A stretch of 64,000 nucleotides of DNA from Sphaerisporangium rufum (GTDB taxonomy: Bacteria > Actinomycetota > Actinomycetes > Streptosporangiales > Streptosporangiaceae): the NCBI RefSeq assembly GCF_016863395.1, contig NZ_BOOU01000052.1, positions 1 to 64,000 of the forward strand, read 5' to 3'. Under the pieces are notes generated by a model. That model did not search any database. It saw nothing but the letters and a program-made list of their open reading frames with translations, and was not told where the DNA came from. A program made the position numbers and the translations under genes. Within the stretch, counting starts at the first letter, position 1. The number at the start of each line of letters is the position of its first letter. Below are positions 34,483 through 42,936 of the stretch, piece after piece.

Positions 34483-35606
34483 ACCAGGGTCTCCTGCGCG
34501 CGGCACGCCTCGACCGCCTCGCGCAGCAGCGCGCGCTCCGCCTCGTCGGCGGGCTCGCCCCGCACCGCGCGGACGAAGTCGAGGGCCACCTCGATCTCCG
34601 GGCGCCCGGCCAGCCGCGGCGGCCGCGGCGCGACCGGCGAGCCGCCCTCGGGGTCGAAGGCGAGGCCGAGAGTGTGCGGGAACCGGCGGCGCAGCCGCTC
34701 CATCGCGCCCTTGGGCCGCTCGGGGTCGGTCAGCGTGACGTGCAGCCAGTGGTCTTCGTACCGGGCCCACTCGGGGCCGGCCAGCAGGTCGGCCAGCCGG
34801 CCGCGCAGCCGGCCGACCGGCCGCGGCACCGGGGCGGGCACGAAGCCGGCGGTGACCTGGCCGGCCGGCGGCAACTCGACCAGCCAGGACCCCTTGACCT
34901 GATGGGCCTCGGAGAACGAGTACGCGATCGGCGAGCCGGAATAGCGGACCGACTCGCTCATCCGCTGGCGGCCGTGCAGGTGGCCGAGGGCCACGTAGTC
35001 GACGCCGGCGAAGGCGGCCAGCGGCACGTGGGCGACGCCGCCGACGCTGATGTCGCGCTCGCTGTCGCTGCTCTCGCCGCCGGTGACGAAGGCGTGCGCC
35101 AGGACGACGGAGCGGCCGCCGCGGGCGGCCAGGTCGGCGCGGATGCGGCCCATGGCGTGCCCGATCGCCGCGGTGTGGGTGCGCTCGGCCAGCTCCCACG
35201 GGCCGCGGACCACCTCCGGCTCCAGGTAGGGGATGCCGTAGAAGGCGACTTCGCCGATGACGACCGGCTCGGCGACCCGCGCGGGGTCGGTGCGCAGGTG
35301 CACGCCGGCCGCGTCGATGAGGTCGGCGCCGAAGCCGAGCCGGCGCGGCGAGTCGTGGTTGCCGCTGATCAGCACGGTCCGCGCCCCCGCGGCGGCCAGC
35401 CGCCGCAGCGCCTCGTCGCACAGGGCCACCGCGTCGGCCGAGGGCAGCGCCCGGTCGTACACGTCGCCCGCCACGACCACCACGTCGACGGACTCGGCGC
35501 GGACGGTCTCCACCAGGTGATCGACGAAGGCCGCCTGGGCCCCGATCAGGCTCTCCCGGTGGAACGACCGGCCGAGATGCCAGTCGGAGGTGTGCAGCAC
35601 ACGCAT
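34479..35606 (-). CDS. sbcD: SbcD-type exonuclease subunit (Mre11-like)
   Basis: The 375-aa calcineurin-like nuclease has all metal-site motifs in order: HTSDWHLGR, VVVAGDVYDR, LISGNHDSPRR, VLAHAFV and VALGHLHGRQ. A C-terminal capping domain follows (HWLHVTLTDPERPKGAMERL). It forms the SbcCD complex with the ATPase encoded downstream. The start codon ATG begins the conserved MRVLHTSDWHLG. Only the 74-codon ORF separates it from sbcC, with overlapping start/stop codons on both sides. Confidence 0.95.
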   Translation of the reverse strand: MRVLHTSDWHLGRSFHRESLIGAQAAFVDHLVETVRAESVDVVVVAGDVYDRALPSADAVALCDEALRRLAAAGARTVLISGNHDSPRRLGFGADLIDAAGVHLRTDPARVAEPVVIGEVAFYGIPYLEPEVVRGPWELAERTHTAAIGHAMGRIRADLAARGGRSVVLAHAFVTGGESSDSERDISVGGVAHVPLAAFAGVDYVALGHLHGRQRMSESVRYSGSPIAYSFSEAHQVKGSWLVELPPAGQVTAGFVPAPVPRPVGRLRGRLADLLAGPEWARYEDHWLHVTLTDPERPKGAMERLRRRFPHTLGLAFDPEGGSPVAPRPPRLAGRPEIEVALDFVRAVRGEPADEAERALLREAVEACRAQETLV

Positions 35607-35810
35607 GTCGCAGGAAGCTAACAGGTCCCACCGACAAATGCGGTACCTCTCGCACCATCGTTCGACCCGTGTGACTTAATCTGATGATCGGAGGGCCGGT
35701 CCGGGGCGAACGTCCCATGCGCCGGCGGGTCCGGGCCAGGCACCCTGGAGGTGTGCGCCCGGGCGCGGTGGCATCACCCCGCCACCTGCCCCCGCTCGTG
35801 AGGAGGCGGC

Positions 35811-37307
35811 GTGAGCGATCGGAGCCGGGTGAGCCTGGCGACCGGGATCCTGCTGGTGATCCTGGCCACCATGGGTTACGCCATCTCCCCGCCGGCGTTC
35901 GACCCGCCGCCGATGGTCGGCGGCGCGGCCCTGCCCGCCCTGCCGCCGCAGCCGCCGGCCGAGTACCGCCCGGTCGCGACGCCCGCAGCGGTCACCGTGC
36001 AGGAGGTGCGCGTCCCGGTCCGCGGCGAGACGCTCACCGCGACGATCCGGTCGCCGCGCACGCCGGGGCGGCATCCGGCGATGGTCTTCGTCCAGGGGTC
36101 GGGCTCCGGTGACCGCGGCGAGTTCACCACCCAGGCGACCTGGCTGGCCCGGGCCGGCGTCATCACGCTCGCCTACGACAAGCGGACGGCCGGCTACGAC
36201 TTCCGGCACCGCGACTTCGCCCTGCTGGCCGAGGACGCGCTGCACATGGTCGAGCTGCTGCGCCGGCGCGCGGACGTGGACCCGGCCCGGACCGGCCTGT
36301 GGGGCGTCAGCGAGGGCACCTGGGTCACCCCGATCGCGGCGGCGCGCAGCGCGGACGTCCGCTACATGGTGATGGTGTCCGCCCCGAACGTGACGCCGGT
36401 GCGCCAGGTGGCCTGGGCGCTGAACGAGCAGCTGGAGCGGCTCAGCGCGCCGGACGGCGTCCGCGACCTGCTGACGCGCGCGATGGGCGGGGTGGGCTTC
36501 GACTTCCTGCGTTACGACGGCGTGCCGGCGCTGCGCCGGATGCGGCAGCCGGTGCTCGCGCTGTACGGGACCACGGACCCGTCCATCCCGTTCGTGGAGA
36601 GCACCCGCACCCTGGTGTCGGCGCTGGCCGACGCCGGTAACGCCGACTACACGATCCGGTTCATCGCGGGCGCCGACCACGCCATGCGGATCAAGGGCGG
36701 CGCGTTCACCCAGCAGTACCTGCGGACCATGGCCAACTGGATCACCGCCCTGCCCGGCACGGCGCGGCCGGCGGCGGAGGTCCGGGTGGCCGGCGCGACC
36801 CCGGTGCAGCGTTACGAGACGGCCGACGTCCCGAAGGCGCCCTGGTACGGCCGTGGCGCGTTCCTGGGGCTGGCGGTGATGCTGGCGGCGGTCGGTTACG
36901 TCGCGGTGCCGGTGACCGAGATGGTGGCCCGGCTGCGCGGGCGCGACCTGCTGCCCGCCGGGCGGCCGGACCGGTGGCCGGCCGTCCGCCGCCGGCTGCG
37001 CCGGCTCGTGTGGACCGGGGTCGGGCTGTTCGCCTCGGTGATGGCGTTCATCATGCTGATCGTGCTGTTCTCGGTGAACCAGGCGGGCGCCTGGCCCGCG
37101 GTGCTGGCCGGGTGGCTGGTCGTCCGGGTGCTGGCGATGCTCATGCTGGTCCAGGAGGTCACCGCGGTCGCGGCGGTGGCCGGCGCGCTGCGGGACGGCT
37201 GGCAGCCGTCCCGCGGGCAGCGGTTCGCGCTGGCGGCCGTGCTGGGCGGTACGGCGCTGCTGCTGGTGGCCGCCGCCTATTACGGGCTGTTCGGCATCCC
37301 CTGGTGA
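35811..37307 (+). CDS. Membrane-anchored alpha/beta-hydrolase
   Basis: The 498-aa protein has an N-terminal TM anchor (LATGILLVILATMGYAI), then an alpha/beta-hydrolase domain with the oxyanion region VFVQGSGSGDRG, the nucleophile elbow GVSEGTW, the acid-bearing LALYGTTDPSIPF and the catalytic His in IAGADHAMRI. The C-terminal ~170 residues contain four TM helices (FLGLAVMLAAVGYVAVPVTE, WTGVGLFASVMAFIMLIVLF, AVLAGWLVVRVLAMLMLVQE, ALAAVLGGTALLLVAAAYYG). The catalytic domain is likely on the outer face. The substrate is unknown. GTG at 35811 follows GAGGAGGCG. It precedes the LCP gene by 116 bp, suggesting an envelope context. Confidence 0.82.
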   Translation: MSDRSRVSLATGILLVILATMGYAISPPAFDPPPMVGGAALPALPPQPPAEYRPVATPAAVTVQEVRVPVRGETLTATIRSPRTPGRHPAMVFVQGSGSGDRGEFTTQATWLARAGVITLAYDKRTAGYDFRHRDFALLAEDALHMVELLRRRADVDPARTGLWGVSEGTWVTPIAAARSADVRYMVMVSAPNVTPVRQVAWALNEQLERLSAPDGVRDLLTRAMGGVGFDFLRYDGVPALRRMRQPVLALYGTTDPSIPFVESTRTLVSALADAGNADYTIRFIAGADHAMRIKGGAFTQQYLRTMANWITALPGTARPAAEVRVAGATPVQRYETADVPKAPWYGRGAFLGLAVMLAAVGYVAVPVTEMVARLRGRDLLPAGRPDRWPAVRRRLRRLVWTGVGLFASVMAFIMLIVLFSVNQAGAWPAVLAGWLVVRVLAMLMLVQEVTAVAAVAGALRDGWQPSRGQRFALAAVLGGTALLLVAAAYYGLFGIPW

Positions 37308-37423
37308 CCGGCCGGCCCCGCCGCACCCGGCGACCGCCGGATGTCTGCGGATAAGGCGGTATTGGTGAGGCGTTAACCGGGCGGTCCACCGCACCGGCTA
37401 CCGTTCCGCTCCTTGATCTATAC

Positions 37424-38869
37424 ATGGGGGCGGCATTGCCTTGGACGAGCGGACCGCGCGGGACGGCGGCGGTCATCGGGTGGACGGCCCTGTCGGCGGT
37501 GCTGCCGGGCGCGGCGCACCTGCGTGCCGGGCGCCGCCGCACCGGGTTCGTCCTGGCCGGCGGGTTCCTCGCCGCGTGCGCCGGCGGCGCGGCGACCGCG
37601 CTGGCCGGCGGCGCGCGGCTGGCCGGCCGGCTGGCCGACCCGGTGTGGCTGCGCTCGCTGACCGCCGTCGCGGCGCTGGCGGCGGTCGCCTGGTTCGCGC
37701 TGCTGGTCCGCTCGTACGTGGTGCTGCGGCCGGGCCGGCTGCCCCCGGCCGGGCAGGTCGTGTCCGGCGTGCTGGCCGGGACACTGTCGGTGGCCGCCGC
37801 GCTGCCGTTCGCGGTGGCCGCCCAGTACGCGCTGGTGTCACAGGAGGCGCTGGACGCCGTCTTCGACGCCCCCGCCACGGTGGCCGCCGCGCCCACCGGC
37901 GCGCCCGTCCCGGCCGACCCGTGGGCCGGTCGCACCCGGGTCAACGTCCTGCTGCTCGGCGGTGACTGGCAACCGGACCGGGTCGGCGTGCGCACCGACA
38001 GCATCAATCTGGCCAGCGTCGACGTGCGCACCGGCGACACCGTGCTGCTCAGCCTGCCGCGCAACCTGGAGAAGGTCCGCTTCCCGCCGGGCAGCCCGAT
38101 GCGCCGCGCCTTCCCCGGCGGGTTCCGGCTGCCCGCCAACCCGGACGGTTCCCGCGAGGACCTGCTGTTCTCGGTCTGGGAGTACGCCGAGACCCATCCG
38201 GAGCTGTTCGGCGGGCGCAGACACATGGGCCCGCAGACGCTCAAGGAGACCATCGGCCACACCCTGGGAGTGCAGGTCGACTGGTACGCGCTGGTCAACA
38301 TGTGGGGCCTGGCCCGGATGATCGACGCCCTCGGCGGCCTCACCCTCACCGTCCCGGCCGACATCGTGTTCGGCAAGCACGACGAAGGGCTGATCAAGGC
38401 GGGCACCCGGCGGCTGCGCGGCGCGGACGCGATGTGGTTCGCCCGCTCGCGCACCAACAGCGACGACTATACGCGGATGGGCCGCCAGCGGTGCGTGATG
38501 GACGCGCTGCTCCACCAGGCCGACCCGGCCACCGTGCTGCTCCGGTTCACCGAGCTGGCCCGGGCGTCCAAGGGCATGTTCCGCACCGACGTCCCCCGCG
38601 CGGTGCTGCCGGAGCTGGTGCCGCTCGCGCTGAAGGCACGGGACGCCCGGATCAGCGGCGTGCAGTTCGTCCCGCCGCTCGTCAACACCGGCGACCCGGA
38701 CTTCTCCCTGATCCGCCGGCTCAGCGCCAAGGCGATCCGCGAGTCCACCCGCACCGGCGCCCGGTCCACCGCCGAGGCGAGCGCGCCCGGCCGGCCCACG
38801 GCCGATCCGTCGGGGTCCGCCGCCCGGCCCCGGGCCACCGCGACGCCGCGCGGCATCTGCGCCGGCTGA
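37424..38869 (+). CDS. LytR-CpsA-Psr (LCP) family wall-polymer transferase
   Basis: The 481-aa protein has four N-terminal hydrophobic helices (residues ~14-140). The LCP domain begins at RVNVLLLGGDWQP with the catalytic/phosphate-binding features RTDSINLASVDV, LSLPRNLEKV, TIGHTLGVQVDWYALVNM and FARSRTNSDDYTRMGRQRCV. LCP enzymes attach undecaprenyl-linked glycopolymers such as teichoic acid or arabinogalactan to peptidoglycan on the outer membrane face. The C-terminal tail is Ser/Thr/Pro-rich. A TATACA overlaps the ATG, so the transcript may begin just downstream and translation at the TTG at 37436. Confidence 0.9.
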   Translation: MGAALPWTSGPRGTAAVIGWTALSAVLPGAAHLRAGRRRTGFVLAGGFLAACAGGAATALAGGARLAGRLADPVWLRSLTAVAALAAVAWFALLVRSYVVLRPGRLPPAGQVVSGVLAGTLSVAAALPFAVAAQYALVSQEALDAVFDAPATVAAAPTGAPVPADPWAGRTRVNVLLLGGDWQPDRVGVRTDSINLASVDVRTGDTVLLSLPRNLEKVRFPPGSPMRRAFPGGFRLPANPDGSREDLLFSVWEYAETHPELFGGRRHMGPQTLKETIGHTLGVQVDWYALVNMWGLARMIDALGGLTLTVPADIVFGKHDEGLIKAGTRRLRGADAMWFARSRTNSDDYTRMGRQRCVMDALLHQADPATVLLRFTELARASKGMFRTDVPRAVLPELVPLALKARDARISGVQFVPPLVNTGDPDFSLIRRLSAKAIRESTRTGARSTAEASAPGRPTADPSGSAARPRATATPRGICAG

Positions 38870-39020
38870 CCCGAGGCGGGGCCGGACACGGCATGCGCCT
38901 GCCGTGCGCCTGCTGTGCACCTGCTGTGCGCCGCCGGGCGGCGGGCCGGGGCGGCCGTGGTGGAGCGCGCCCGCCGGACGCCCGGCCGCGGCAACGCCGG
39001 GCAAGGCGGCGCGGCGGCCG

Positions 39021-40100
39021 TCAGATCCGGAAGGAGTCGCCGGCCAGCCGGCGGACCCGGTCCTCGTCGACCAGATGGCCGAGGCCGGGCTGGGTGAGCG
39101 GGACCGCGACGACCCCGCCGGCCGCGCCGACCGGCGGCGTGACGATCTGCGCGTTGCGCGGCGGCTCGGTGACATCGCCCGGCAACGTGCAGCCGGGCAG
39201 GCTGGCGACGGCCACCGTGGCGGCCCGGGCCAGGCCGGTGCCGCGCCCGCCCGCCGCGGCGATGTCCCAGCCGGCGGCCGCCGCCCGGTCGTGCGCGAGC
39301 CGGGCGGCGCGCAGCGAGCCGAACCGTCCCGGGCGCAGCAGCAGGGCGCAGCCGGCCCGCGCGGCGATCGCCTCCTCCAGCGCGGCCACCGAATGCACCT
39401 CCACGGCGACCACCGCGTCGACCTGCTGCTGCAGCTCGGCGTGCCGGTCGAGATCCGCCGCGCCGCCGGGGCCGGCGAACGGCCGCTCGATCGCGGTGAC
39501 GCCGTAGGCGTCCAGGGCCGCCAGTTCCGCGGTGGAGGTGTAGGCGCCGCGGGCGTCCACCGCGAGCGCCAGCGCGGGATAGGCCCTGCGGACGGCGCGC
39601 ACCGGTTCCACGTCCCACCCGGGATGCACGTCCAGGGTGACGTGCGAGTACCCCGCGCAGACGTGCCGGTTGACCCGCGCCACCATGGCCTCCAGCGACC
39701 GCTCCGCGGCCACCCGGACGGTCGCCGTGATGGACGTGCGGGTGCCGCCCAGCGCGTGCGCGAGCGGCACCCCCGCCATCCGGCCCCACAGGTCCCAGCA
39801 GGCCAGGTCGGCCGCCGAGCCGCCGGGGACCGCGCCCAGCTCGTCGGGATGCTCCCAGTCCAGGCCGAGGAGGGCCGGGGCCAGGGACTCCTCCAGGTTC
39901 GCCCAGGTCTTGGCAAGGACATGCCCCCGGTCGGCGCCGCTCTGCTCGGCCGGGGCCGCCGGCCGCGGCTCGGGCGGCTGCACGACCTCGCCCCAGCCGG
40001 TCATGCCCCCGTAGTCGGTGAGCTTCACCAGGATGCTCTCCGGGCGCCTGCCGTAGGGCAGAACCACCCGGAAGACCTCGAGCTCACGGACGCGCGGCAT
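39021..40100 (-). CDS. Enolase-superfamily protein, OSBS/NSAR-like, with lost catalytic lysines
   Basis: The 359-aa protein matches the o-succinylbenzoate synthase / N-succinylamino acid racemase branch: VKLTDYGGMTGWGEVV, ACWDLWGRMAGVPLAHALGG, HPGWDVEPVRAVRRAYP, AVDARGAYTS, IERPF, and RPGRFGSLRAAR. Two of the metal-site acids are recognisable (D182, E205) and the third position is Glu (234). However, the K-x-K pair of the second barrel strand is T155-L-D157, and the Lys of the sixth strand is Arg256. It therefore cannot act by the normal two-base mechanism. The start at 40100 follows GGGGTCCC-type sequence and fits the domain start. A dedicated menaquinone role is doubtful. Confidence 0.8.
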   Translation of the reverse strand: MPRVRELEVFRVVLPYGRRPESILVKLTDYGGMTGWGEVVQPPEPRPAAPAEQSGADRGHVLAKTWANLEESLAPALLGLDWEHPDELGAVPGGSAADLACWDLWGRMAGVPLAHALGGTRTSITATVRVAAERSLEAMVARVNRHVCAGYSHVTLDVHPGWDVEPVRAVRRAYPALALAVDARGAYTSTAELAALDAYGVTAIERPFAGPGGAADLDRHAELQQQVDAVVAVEVHSVAALEEAIAARAGCALLLRPGRFGSLRAARLAHDRAAAAGWDIAAAGGRGTGLARAATVAVASLPGCTLPGDVTEPPRNAQIVTPPVGAAGGVVAVPLTQPGLGHLVDEDRVRRLAGDSFRI

Positions 40101-40190
40101 GGGACCCCCTCGTCGGACACCTTCCTCTCCATGGTGCCTGCTGCGCGCCACCACTCCGAACGGCACCCGCCCCCGGGACGGCCGGACCCG

Positions 40191-41558
40191 TCAGCCCCGG
40201 GCCCGGCCGGCGGCCAGCGCGCCGAGGAGGGCCGGGACCAGGATGACCGCGAAGCAGGCGAGGAAGACCCACCCGGCGGTGCCGGCCGCGGCGAAGACCG
40301 CACCGGTGACCGCCAGGACGACGACGGCGAAGACCGACTCGCCGATCTGCAGCGACGAGGAGTTCCGCCCCTCCTCCCCGGCCGCCGACAGCTCCAGGGT
40401 GAGCACCGACAGCGTCGGGTACACCAGCCCCATGCCGAAGCCGGCGATCAGCCAGGCGACGAACCCGACCGCCAGCGGAACGGCGGAAAGGGCCGGCGTC
40501 GCGGCGCCGGCGACACCCACCGCGATCAGCGCGGTGCCGCCGCGCAGCAGCAGTCGGCGGTTGCCGGGACGCCTGCCCTGCACCCAGGAGGCGAGCGACC
40601 AGCTGAGCGCGCCCCCGGTGAGGAACAGCCCGGCCTGCGTGGCGCTCAGGTCGCGCGACGTGGTCAGCATGAGGGGGACGAACGCGTCGCCGGCGAAGAA
40701 CGCGCCGGCGGTCAGCCCGCGCAGCAGCACCACCGAGGGGAACCCGCGCACCGACCGCATCGTGCCGGCGGGCAGCAGCCGGGGCAGCGCGACGGCCAGC
40801 ACGGCCAGGCCCGCCAGCAGCAGCGGCAGGCCGGAGGTGCCGAGCCCGCCGCCGTACTGCAGCAGCGTCGCCCCGGCGGCCACCATGCCGCCCCAGGCGA
40901 GCCGGACGGCGAACCGCCCCGCCGGCGGGGCGGCCGGCTCGTCCCGCGGCGCCGTCGGCCGCCCGGCCAGGCCGCGCCACAGCACCAGCGCGGCCGGGAG
41001 GGAGACCAGCGCCACGCCCAGGAAGACCCAGCGCCACCCGGCGTGCTCGACCACGATGCCGCTGACCGCCGGGCCGACCAGGGACGGCAGCACCCAGGCC
41101 GCGGCCAGCAGCGAGAACACCTTGGGATGCATGGCCGGCGGGTACACCTGGGCGACCAGCACGTACAGCGCCACCGAGAACAGGCCGGCGCCGACGCCCT
41201 GCACGAAGCGGCCGGCCACCAGGATGTGCATGGTGGGCGCGAACCCGGCGACCAGCAGCCCGGCCACGAAGGCGCCGACGCCCGCCCACGCCGGGGCGAC
41301 CGGGCCGCGCACGTCGCTCCACCGTCCGCCGGCCACCGTGGCGATCACTCCGGCGGCCATCGACCCGCTGAACGCCAGGCCGAAGAGCGCCAGCCCGTCC
41401 AGCTCACGGGCCACCGCCGGCATGGCGGTGGCCACCGCCAGATACTCGAAGGCCATCAGGAACACCAGCGCCACCATGCCGGTGCTGAGCGCCCGGTAGG
41501 GGCGGCCGAAGACGCCGGACGGCGCGGCGGCCGGGGACTCGATCACTGTGGAAGACAC
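40191..41558 (-). CDS. MFS drug:H+ antiporter-like transporter
   Basis: The 455-aa protein has 12-14 hydrophobic segments and MFS motifs: FEYLAVATAMPAVARELDG at the first helices, GGRWSDVRG (motif A-like), AGRFVQGVGAGLFSVALYVL (motif C-like) and YPPAMHPKVFSL between halves. The pattern fits DHA2-type multidrug or metabolite exporters. No dedicated regulator lies next to it. GTG at 41558 is taken as the start; a second in-frame GTG at 41546 is possible. The gene lies upstream of a tandem-repeat spacer and downstream of the vWA gene on the same strand, but the 208-bp gap suggests a separate transcript. Confidence 0.88.
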   Translation of the reverse strand: MSSTVIESPAAAPSGVFGRPYRALSTGMVALVFLMAFEYLAVATAMPAVARELDGLALFGLAFSGSMAAGVIATVAGGRWSDVRGPVAPAWAGVGAFVAGLLVAGFAPTMHILVAGRFVQGVGAGLFSVALYVLVAQVYPPAMHPKVFSLLAAAWVLPSLVGPAVSGIVVEHAGWRWVFLGVALVSLPAALVLWRGLAGRPTAPRDEPAAPPAGRFAVRLAWGGMVAAGATLLQYGGGLGTSGLPLLLAGLAVLAVALPRLLPAGTMRSVRGFPSVVLLRGLTAGAFFAGDAFVPLMLTTSRDLSATQAGLFLTGGALSWSLASWVQGRRPGNRRLLLRGGTALIAVGVAGAATPALSAVPLAVGFVAWLIAGFGMGLVYPTLSVLTLELSAAGEEGRNSSSLQIGESVFAVVVLAVTGAVFAAAGTAGWVFLACFAVILVPALLGALAAGRARG

Positions 41559-41699
41559 CTGTCCAACCTATGGATCGGCACCGACAGATCGCATCGGTCC
41601 CCGTGCTCGGCCTTCCGTCCTAGGTCGCGCGGGGCACCACGCTCCGGCGCCGGAGCCGCCGCGGCCGACCGGCGCCGGTCAGCCGCCGCAGCCAGCCGC

Positions 41700-41751
41700 G
41701 GCCAACCGGCACGGCCAACCGGCACGGCCAACCGGCACGGCCAACCGGCAC
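41700..41751 (+). repeat. 13-bp perfect tandem repeat between MFS and vWA genes
   Basis: Four perfect copies of GGCCAACCGGCAC run head to tail, embedded in a further GC-rich degenerate repeat region (about 41640-41770) with several copies of CCGCCGC-GG-CAGCC. It lies in the spacer between the MFS promoter region and the vWA stop codon. Confidence 0.85.
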
Positions 41752-41766
41752 GGTCAGCCGCCGCGG

Positions 41767-42936
41767 TCAGCCGGTGCGGACGGCGAGGGTGCGCTCGGCC
41801 CAGGCGGCGATGTCGCGGCGCTCGATCGCGGCGGCCATCAGCCCGGGGAAGGCGTCCGGCGTGCAGGCGAACGCCGGGACGCCGAGCGCGGCGAGCGCCT
41901 CGGCGTTGTCCCGGTCGTAGTGCGGCTGGCCCTCGTCGGAGAGGGCGAGCAGCACGATGACCTGGACGCCCGCCGCGGTCATCGCCGCTACCCGGCGCAG
42001 CATCTCCTCCCGGACGCCGCCCTCGTACAGGTCGCTGATCAGGATGAAGATGGAGTTCGCCGGGCGGGTGATCAGCCCCTGGCAGTAGGCGATGGCCCGG
42101 TTGATGTCGGTGCCGCCGCCCAGCTGGGTGCCGAAGAGCAGCTCGACCGGGTCGTGCAGCTGGTCGGTGAGATCGACCACGCTGGTGTCGAAGACCACCA
42201 GGGAGGTGCGCAGCGAGCGCATCGAGGCCAGCACGGCGCCGAAGACGCTGGAGTACACGACCGACGCGGCCATCGACCCGCTCTGGTCGATGCACAGCGT
42301 CACCTCGCGGACGATCGCCTGCTGCCGGCGCGCGTACCCCACCAGCCGGGACGGCACCACGGTGCCGCGGTCCGGCAGGTAGTTCTTCAGGTTGGTCCGG
42401 ATGGTGCGGTCCCAGTCGATATCGGCGGCACGCCGCGGCCGGTGGGTACGCGCCGAGCGGTCCAGCGCGCCGGTCACCGCGGCCCGGGTGCGCTGCGCCA
42501 GGCGGCGCTCCAGGTCGGCCACCACCTTGCGGACGACCTCGCGGGCCGAGCGCCGCGCGGTCTCGGGCATCACCCGGTTCAGCGACAGCAGCGTGCCCAC
42601 CAGATGCACGTCCGGCTCCACCGCCTCGAGCATCTCCGGCTCCAGCAGCAACCGGGTGAGGTTGAGCCGCTCGATCGCGTCCTTCTGCATGACCTGGACG
42701 ACCGTCGAGGGGAAGTAGGAGCGGATGTCGCCGAGCCACCGGGCGACCCGCGGCGCCGAACCGCCGAGACCGGCGCCCCGGGCGGAGTCGCCGCCGGAGG
42801 ACCCGCCGGAGCCGCCGCTGTTGTAGAGGGCGGCGAGCGTGGCGTCCATCCGGGCGTCGTCGCCGCCCAGCTCGCAACCGGTGCCGTCGGCGTCGCCGCC
42901 GAGCACCAGCCGCCACCTGCGCAACCGCTCGTCCAT
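41767..42936 (-). CDS. vWA-domain protein of the SWIM/MoxR/DUF5682 operon
   Basis: The 389-aa protein has an N-terminal helical region (SYFPSTVVQVMQKDAIERLN and HLVGTLLSLNRVMPETARRS) and a C-terminal von Willebrand A domain with a complete MIDAS: TLCIDQSGSMAASVV (D-x-S-x-S), LGGGTDINRAI (Thr) and FILISDLYEGG (Asp). The ATG overlaps the upstream DUF5682 stop (TGATG), so it is translationally coupled. vWA proteins encoded with MoxR ATPases usually recruit substrates to the AAA ring. It is the last gene of the operon. Confidence 0.9.
   Translation of the reverse strand: MDERLRRWRLVLGGDADGTGCELGGDDARMDATLAALYNSGGSGGSSGGDSARGAGLGGSAPRVARWLGDIRSYFPSTVVQVMQKDAIERLNLTRLLLEPEMLEAVEPDVHLVGTLLSLNRVMPETARRSAREVVRKVVADLERRLAQRTRAAVTGALDRSARTHRPRRAADIDWDRTIRTNLKNYLPDRGTVVPSRLVGYARRQQAIVREVTLCIDQSGSMAASVVYSSVFGAVLASMRSLRTSLVVFDTSVVDLTDQLHDPVELLFGTQLGGGTDINRAIAYCQGLITRPANSIFILISDLYEGGVREEMLRRVAAMTAAGVQVIVLLALSDEGQPHYDRDNAEALAALGVPAFACTPDAFPGLMAAAIERRDIAAWAERTLAVRTG

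Noticed and set aside
39021-40100. Annotation as functional o-succinylbenzoate synthase (menC)
   Set aside because: The catalytic lysines are replaced (T155, D157, R256) and no other menaquinone gene is next to it.
38904-41960. 1018-codon plus-strand frame opposite the enolase-like and MFS genes
   Set aside because: It is a shadow frame composed of Arg/Gly/Pro/Gln/His runs with no start context. The two minus-strand genes carry clear motifs.
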